Both the position numbers and the translations under genes were made by a program. A stretch of DNA of 18,074 nt, taken from Rhodospirillaceae bacterium. GTDB taxonomy: Bacteria > Pseudomonadota > Alphaproteobacteria > JABSOH01. The notes under the pieces were generated by a model, which worked only from the letters and a program-made list of their open reading frames with translations, was not told the origin of the DNA and searched no databases. The DNA is taken from assembly GCA_020629355.1 (NCBI GenBank), contig JAHDDM010000003.1, positions 1 through 18,074 on the forward strand. The letters run 5' to 3'. This document shows positions 14,600 through 18,074 of this stretch, one piece after another; the stretch's first letter is position 1; each line of letters starts with the position of its first letter.

Positions 14600-14607
14600 A
14601 AACTCTT

Positions 14608-16005
14608 ATGTCTTCTATCGTTACACGATTTGCGCCAAGTCCAACAGGGATGTTGCATATTGGCGGCGTGCGTACAGCTTTGATCAACTGGCTTTTTGCC
14701 CGCCACCATGGCGGGCAATATCTGGTGCGTATCGAGGACACAGACCGCAAACGCTCGACACCTGAAGCCGTAAAGGCCATTGAAGACGGGCTAGAGTGGC
14801 TTGGCCTTGGCAGTGATCAGGATATTGCGTATCAATCCACAAGGCAGGCACGTCACCGCGCCGTTGCTGAACAGCTTGTGCAGCAGGGCAAAGCCTACTA
14901 CTGCCAGTGCAGCACCGAAGAGCTTACGGAAATGCGCACTACTGCTCGTGCAGAGGGCAGAACGCGGGTTTATGACCGTCGTTGTCGTGATGCAGATATC
15001 GCAACAGAAGCAGAAACGGTGGTGCGCTTAAAAGTCCCAACCACAGGCGAGACCACTATTGATGATTGGGTTCAGGGTTCTATCAGCATGCAGAATGATC
15101 ACCTTGATGATTATATTTTGCTTCGTGCCGATGGGACACCGACCTATATGCTGTCCTGTGTTGTCGATGATGCGGATATGAATATCAGCCATATCATTCG
15201 CGGCGATGACCATATCAACAATGCGTTTCGACAAATACAGCTTATTCGCGCGGCGGGTTTTCCTGAACCAGCTTACGGTCATATTCCGCTTTTGCACGGG
15301 GATGACGGTGCCAAGCTCTCGAAGCGTCATGGCGCGCTTGGTGTTGATCATTACCGAACAGAAGGCTATTTGCCTGAAGCTTTATTAAACTATCTGATGC
15401 GCCTGGGTTGGGGTAAAGGCGAAGAAATCCTGCCTCTGGCGCAAGCCGCCGAAATATTTGCCCTCAGCGATATGAGCAAAGCCGCCGCCCGAGTCGACTT
15501 TGCACGTTTGAAGTATTTTAACGCCAGCTATTTACGCAATATGTCCAACGAAAAAGCGGTTGCACACCTTGCAGCCTATCGGGACTGTGTTTTCTCAAGC
15601 CCTGAACAGGAAATACTCCTTCGTGGCCTGAATAGCCTTACTCAACGTACCGAAACGCTAGAAGAGCTATCCAACGCTGCAAATATTTATCTATACCCAC
15701 CCATTTGGCCTTTGGTTGATCAAAAGGCCGCCAAGCAATTTGCCGCGAAAGCCTCAGATGCTGGATTGCAGGATATACACCGTCTTGCTGGCAGTTGGGC
15801 TTTTGACAGTGCCGAATCTCTCAAAGAGGCAGTTGCAGGCTATGTTACCGAACGTAATATCGGCTTCGGCAAGGTAGGGCAGCCTTTGCGCATTGCTCTC
15901 TGTGGCACGATGCAAGCACCCGATATTGGCGAGATACTGTACGCACTTGGTGCAGATGAAACAAAAAACAGACTTGCGCACGCGATAGAAAATATTGAAA
16001 ATTAA
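14608..16005 (+). CDS. gltX: Glutamate--tRNA ligase (GltX)
   Basis: This class I synthetase charges tRNA-Glu, and in bacteria that lack GlnRS also tRNA-Gln. The 465-residue protein has the HIGH-type motif HIGG (17-20) within FAPSPTGMLHIGGVRTAL, and the KMSKS-type KLSKR (236-240) within GAKLSKRHGALG. A zinc-site-like pattern is visible as Cys99-x-Cys101, Tyr122 and Cys126, in YYCQC and YDRRC, the Cys-x-Cys...Tyr...Cys pattern seen in related GluRS and Glu-Q-RS. IIRGDDHINNAFRQIQLIRA (about 199-218) is family-typical. The length and a full anticodon-binding domain rule out the short Glu-Q-RS. It is divergent from comEC across 24 bases, so promoters for both must lie partly inside the opposite gene. 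Its stop is shared with the convergent tusA-like gene. Confidence 0.95.
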   Translation: MSSIVTRFAPSPTGMLHIGGVRTALINWLFARHHGGQYLVRIEDTDRKRSTPEAVKAIEDGLEWLGLGSDQDIAYQSTRQARHRAVAEQLVQQGKAYYCQCSTEELTEMRTTARAEGRTRVYDRRCRDADIATEAETVVRLKVPTTGETTIDDWVQGSISMQNDHLDDYILLRADGTPTYMLSCVVDDADMNISHIIRGDDHINNAFRQIQLIRAAGFPEPAYGHIPLLHGDDGAKLSKRHGALGVDHYRTEGYLPEALLNYLMRLGWGKGEEILPLAQAAEIFALSDMSKAAARVDFARLKYFNASYLRNMSNEKAVAHLAAYRDCVFSSPEQEILLRGLNSLTQRTETLEELSNAANIYLYPPIWPLVDQKAAKQFAAKASDAGLQDIHRLAGSWAFDSAESLKEAVAGYVTERNIGFGKVGQPLRIALCGTMQAPDIGEILYALGADETKNRLAHAIENIEN

Positions 16006-16223
16006 GCTTTTTCTATTATAAAAAAATAGACTTCCTTGTCCTCGTGCTGTTGGACAATCCTATCGCCGCTATGGGCGCAATAGTCTGGCAAGTCGCGGAG
16101 AATTCCAGCATCTGTAGCAGACACACTCAGGGTCTCCCCACTCTGCAAAGACTGCATGGCACGGCGGATTTTCAATATCGGCAGAGGGCATTTCAACCCG
16201 CACAAGTCTAAAGTATCGATCAT
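16002..16223 (-). CDS. tusA: TusA/SirA-family sulfur carrier protein
   Basis: A 73-residue protein of the TusA (SirA/YedF) family, small cytosolic proteins that carry a persulfide on a cysteine for tRNA thiolation, cofactor synthesis or sulfur trafficking. The N-terminal motif LDLCGLKCPLPILKIRRAM (5-23) contains the conserved Cys-Pro-x-Pro with the likely carrier cysteine Cys12; an additional Cys8 sits four residues earlier, in place of Ala or Asn. The middle segment ETLSVSATDAGILRDLPDYC is also typical. It lies next to a TSUP transporter (transcribed away from it) and converges with gltX, with the two stop codons sharing TTAA at 16002-16005. The family is clear, the exact paralogue (TusA, YedF or other) is not. 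Confidence 0.82.
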   Translation of the reverse strand: MIDTLDLCGLKCPLPILKIRRAMQSLQSGETLSVSATDAGILRDLPDYCAHSGDRIVQQHEDKEVYFFIIEKA

Positions 16224-16365
16224 GTTGCGTATTCATACAGATTTCACCCCATAACCCAAGGAAAAAAGACAGATTTGTAGGCTTTCGTCACTTGCAGAAC
16301 AGCCAATTTCATCGTATCACTATGGCACTTCAACAACTCAGCAACCTCAAAGGTGAAAGCATTCC
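16224..16365. other. Divergent intergenic region, tusA-like gene and TSUP gene
   Basis: These 142 bases are the largest non-coding gap and must contain the start signals for both flanking genes. AGGTG about 10 bases before the TSUP start is a weak ribosome binding site. The octamer ACAGATTT occurs twice in direct orientation, at 16237-16244 and 16269-16276, 32 bases apart (about three helical turns), and might be an operator. I see no clear -10/-35 pair, hairpin or small ORF. Confidence 0.4.
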
Positions 16366-17274
16366 ATGTACGCTTATCTCCCCATTGCTGAAAACTCCTT
16401 TAACATTCTGATTTTAGTCGGACTTGGCGGCGCAATCGGTTTTCTATCTGGTGTCTTTGGCGTTGGCGGCGGGTTCTTGATGACACCCATGCTCATCTTT
16501 TTAGGCATTCCACCCACCATTGCCGTAGGTTCAGAGGCCAGTCAGATTCTCGCCAGTTCGGTTTCTGGTGCCATGGCGCATTTCCGAAGGCGCAATATCG
16601 ATATGCGCATGGGCGGGATTCTGATTATTGCAGGTCTAGTGGGTTCGACGGTTGGGGTCTATATCTTCAAATGGCTTCAGAGCCTAGGCCAGATTGATCT
16701 GATTATTCGACTTACCTATGTCGGGCTTCTTGGCTCTATCGGCACGGCAATGCTTGTCGAGTCCGTCAATGCCCTACGCAAAACAAAAACCAAGAAAATG
16801 CAGAAAAAACATAAGCATAACTTTATGCACGGTCTGCCATTCAAAATGCGTTTTCCGCAATCCAACCTGTATATCAGTATCATTCCACCTATTATGATTG
16901 GCTTTTTTGTTGGGGTTTTATCATCAATCATGGGGGTCGGTGGCGGCTTCATCCTGCTGCCTGCAATGATCTACCTGTTAGGGATGCCCACCATTGTCGC
17001 GATTGGTACATCACTTTTTCAAATTATGTTTGTTACGGCAAACTCAACCTTTTTTCATGCCTCGGTCAATCAGACCGTCGATATTATGCTGGCAGTCCTT
17101 CTGCTGTTCGGTGCTGTTATCGGCGCGCAATTTGGCTCGCGCATGAGTACTCTTCTCCGCGGTGAGCAGTTACGTTCTTTACTCGCCTTAATCGTGATCA
17201 TGGTTTGTCTGAGTATGCTGTATAGTCTACTGGCAACACCAGCATCCTTCTATTCCTTCGAGGTCTTATCGTGA
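16366..17274 (+). CDS. TSUP family (TauE/SafE-type) membrane transporter
   Basis: A 302-residue membrane protein of the TauE/SafE (TSUP) family, which move sulfur-containing anions such as sulfite, sulfoacetate or thiosulfate, though substrates vary. Two homologous halves each start with the family's Gly-rich loop: GVFGVGGGFLMTP (residues 29-41) and MGVGGGFILLP (189-199). Roughly eight membrane segments are visible (about 14-36, 49-69, 84-100, 114-132, 172-188, 192-206, 212-230, 240-290). Between the halves lies a strongly basic cytosolic loop (about 138-160, KTKTKKMQKKHKHN). The segment TIAVGSEASQILASSVSGAM in the first half is also typical. The stop overlaps the start of the next gene as GTGA, so the two are translated together. 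The substrate cannot be read from the sequence; the adjacent tusA-like gene hints at sulfur. Confidence 0.85.
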   Translation: MYAYLPIAENSFNILILVGLGGAIGFLSGVFGVGGGFLMTPMLIFLGIPPTIAVGSEASQILASSVSGAMAHFRRRNIDMRMGGILIIAGLVGSTVGVYIFKWLQSLGQIDLIIRLTYVGLLGSIGTAMLVESVNALRKTKTKKMQKKHKHNFMHGLPFKMRFPQSNLYISIIPPIMIGFFVGVLSSIMGVGGGFILLPAMIYLLGMPTIVAIGTSLFQIMFVTANSTFFHASVNQTVDIMLAVLLLFGAVIGAQFGSRMSTLLRGEQLRSLLALIVIMVCLSMLYSLLATPASFYSFEVLS

Positions 17275-18020
17275 TCCGCAAGGCGACATTTTTGACCTTT
17301 TTGAGTCTGTGTCTGTCTGGCATGACCCCTGCCCTGGCGCAAGATGATTCGACATTTGCGGTTGATCTTGCTGATCGGCAAATAGCAATTACCACAGGTT
17401 TCAATGGTGCAGATTTGCTGATTTTTGGCGCGATTAGTCGTGGCAAAGTTATTCTGAGTATCGAAGGCCGCGCTGAAAACTATCAAATACGCAAGAAAAA
17501 CCGTGTTGGTGGCATCTGGATTAACAATGAATCCCGCAAACTCAACGCCTTACCAAATTTTTATGCTGTCGCCAGTTCCGAGAACGCGCTGGAGCAGATT
17601 TCTGTTGCCGAACGTCTGAATAGCCGTATTGGTTATGATGCCATTACGGGTGATCTGCCGATTTTCGATGCTCACGGCCGCGAATTTTTTGAATCTTTAG
17701 TGCGTATTAAAGAACAAAACGGCCTGTACCAAGAACTGTATGACACTATTCAAGTTTCACCCTCTGGCCTGTTTCGGGTCAATGTCCAAATCCCCGCCTC
17801 TGTTCCACCAGGGGATTACACCATTCGCGCCTTGAGTGTTGAAGACGGCAAAATTCTTCAGAAATATCAAACAGCTTTATCCGTCAATAAAGTTGGATTC
17901 GGCGCCCAGATTTATGACGCCGCCCATCAATACCCCAACCTGTATGGTATTGGCGCAATTATTATTTCAGTGCTCTCAGGGCTGCTGGCAAGCTTTGTCT
18001 TTAGCCGCCGCAAAGCATAA
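17271..18020 (+). CDS. TIGR02186 family (Alph_Pro_TM) secreted, C-terminally anchored protein
   Basis: A conserved alphaproteobacterial protein of unknown function. Residues 1-23 are a signal peptide (MIRKATFLTFLSLCLS, cleavage after ALA). The diagnostic core spans about 34-105: ADRQIAITTGFNGADLLIFG, RGKVILSIEGR, YQIRKKNRVGGIWINNESRK and LPNFYAVASS, with the family's Arg-Lys-Lys and Gly-x-Trp-x-Asn pattern. Residues about 145-215 form a beta-rich region, and the C-terminus is a single membrane helix (about 225-244) followed by SRRKA, leaving the body in the periplasm. The start is a GTG overlapping the TSUP stop as GTGA, so it is a translationally coupled partner of that transporter. Members of this family commonly sit next to TSUP genes, which suggests an accessory role, but no biochemical function is known. 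Length (249) is normal. Confidence 0.82.
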   Translation: MIRKATFLTFLSLCLSGMTPALAQDDSTFAVDLADRQIAITTGFNGADLLIFGAISRGKVILSIEGRAENYQIRKKNRVGGIWINNESRKLNALPNFYAVASSENALEQISVAERLNSRIGYDAITGDLPIFDAHGREFFESLVRIKEQNGLYQELYDTIQVSPSGLFRVNVQIPASVPPGDYTIRALSVEDGKILQKYQTALSVNKVGFGAQIYDAAHQYPNLYGIGAIIISVLSGLLASFVFSRRKA

Positions 18021-18074
18021 TCGTTGGACTTCGCTTTCTTTTTGGGAAGAGCCGACAGGGATGTGTTAGAAACT

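Noticed and set aside
14548..14607. Longer gltX start at 14548
   Set aside because: It adds 20 residues before the universal FAPSPTG segment; the ATG at 14608 has a good AGGA and is the family start.
14584..14718. Upstream extension of comEC into gltX
   Set aside because: The additional residues are read on the opposite strand of gltX's catalytic N-terminus and do not look like a membrane protein.
1..18074. tRNA, rRNA, CRISPR, insertion sequence or integrase genes
   Set aside because: No such sequence pattern or recognisable transposase or integrase was seen in any frame of the window.

Overview
This window looks like a piece of chromosome from a free-living, flagellated, aerobic alphaproteobacterium. 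Several family-level clues point there: a C-terminal-secretion-type TIGR02186 (Alph_Pro_TM) protein, a ParC with the alphaproteobacterial style of active-site segment, a ComEC whose C-terminus is the short Cys-containing alphaproteobacterial form rather than a metallo-beta-lactamase domain, and a FlgJ reduced to the rod-binding domain. Base composition appears roughly balanced by eye (not calculated). I cannot assign order or genus from the sequence alone.

Layout, left to right. (1) 1-3243, minus strand: a flagellar operon read flgI - flgJ (rod-binding only) - flgN-like - flgK, with flgK cut by the left window edge. The genes abut or overlap, and a good sigma-54-like element sits just upstream of flgI. 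(2) 3321-5738, plus strand: a stand-alone NAD(P)H-hydrate dehydratase (nnrD), a TerC/YjbE-type membrane protein, and an isolated 275-residue protein that resembles the C-terminal end of a lambda-type phage tail tape measure protein. (3) 5769-14583, minus strand: a tightly packed run comEC - glcD - glcE - glcF - recO - parC, whose reading frames touch or overlap at four of the five junctions. It combines DNA uptake, the three-subunit glycolate oxidase, recombinational repair and topoisomerase IV. (4) 14608-16005, plus strand: gltX, starting only 24 bases from comEC on the opposite strand. (5) 16002-16223, minus strand: a small TusA-family sulfur carrier that converges with gltX and shares its stop palindrome. 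(6) 16366-18020, plus strand: a TSUP (TauE/SafE) membrane transporter, overlapping by four bases with the TIGR02186 secreted, membrane-anchored protein.

How the parts work together. The flagellar genes make the P-ring, rod and hook-filament junction. GlcDEF oxidises glycolate to glyoxylate and passes electrons to the membrane. The TSUP transporter, its anchored partner and the nearby TusA suggest handling of a sulfur compound or another small anion, but this is inference. There are no tRNA or rRNA genes, insertion sequences or CRISPR arrays that I can support, and no intergenic gap exceeds about 150 bases. The least ordinary item is the orphan tape-measure-like gene at 4911-5738, which has no other phage gene beside it in the window.
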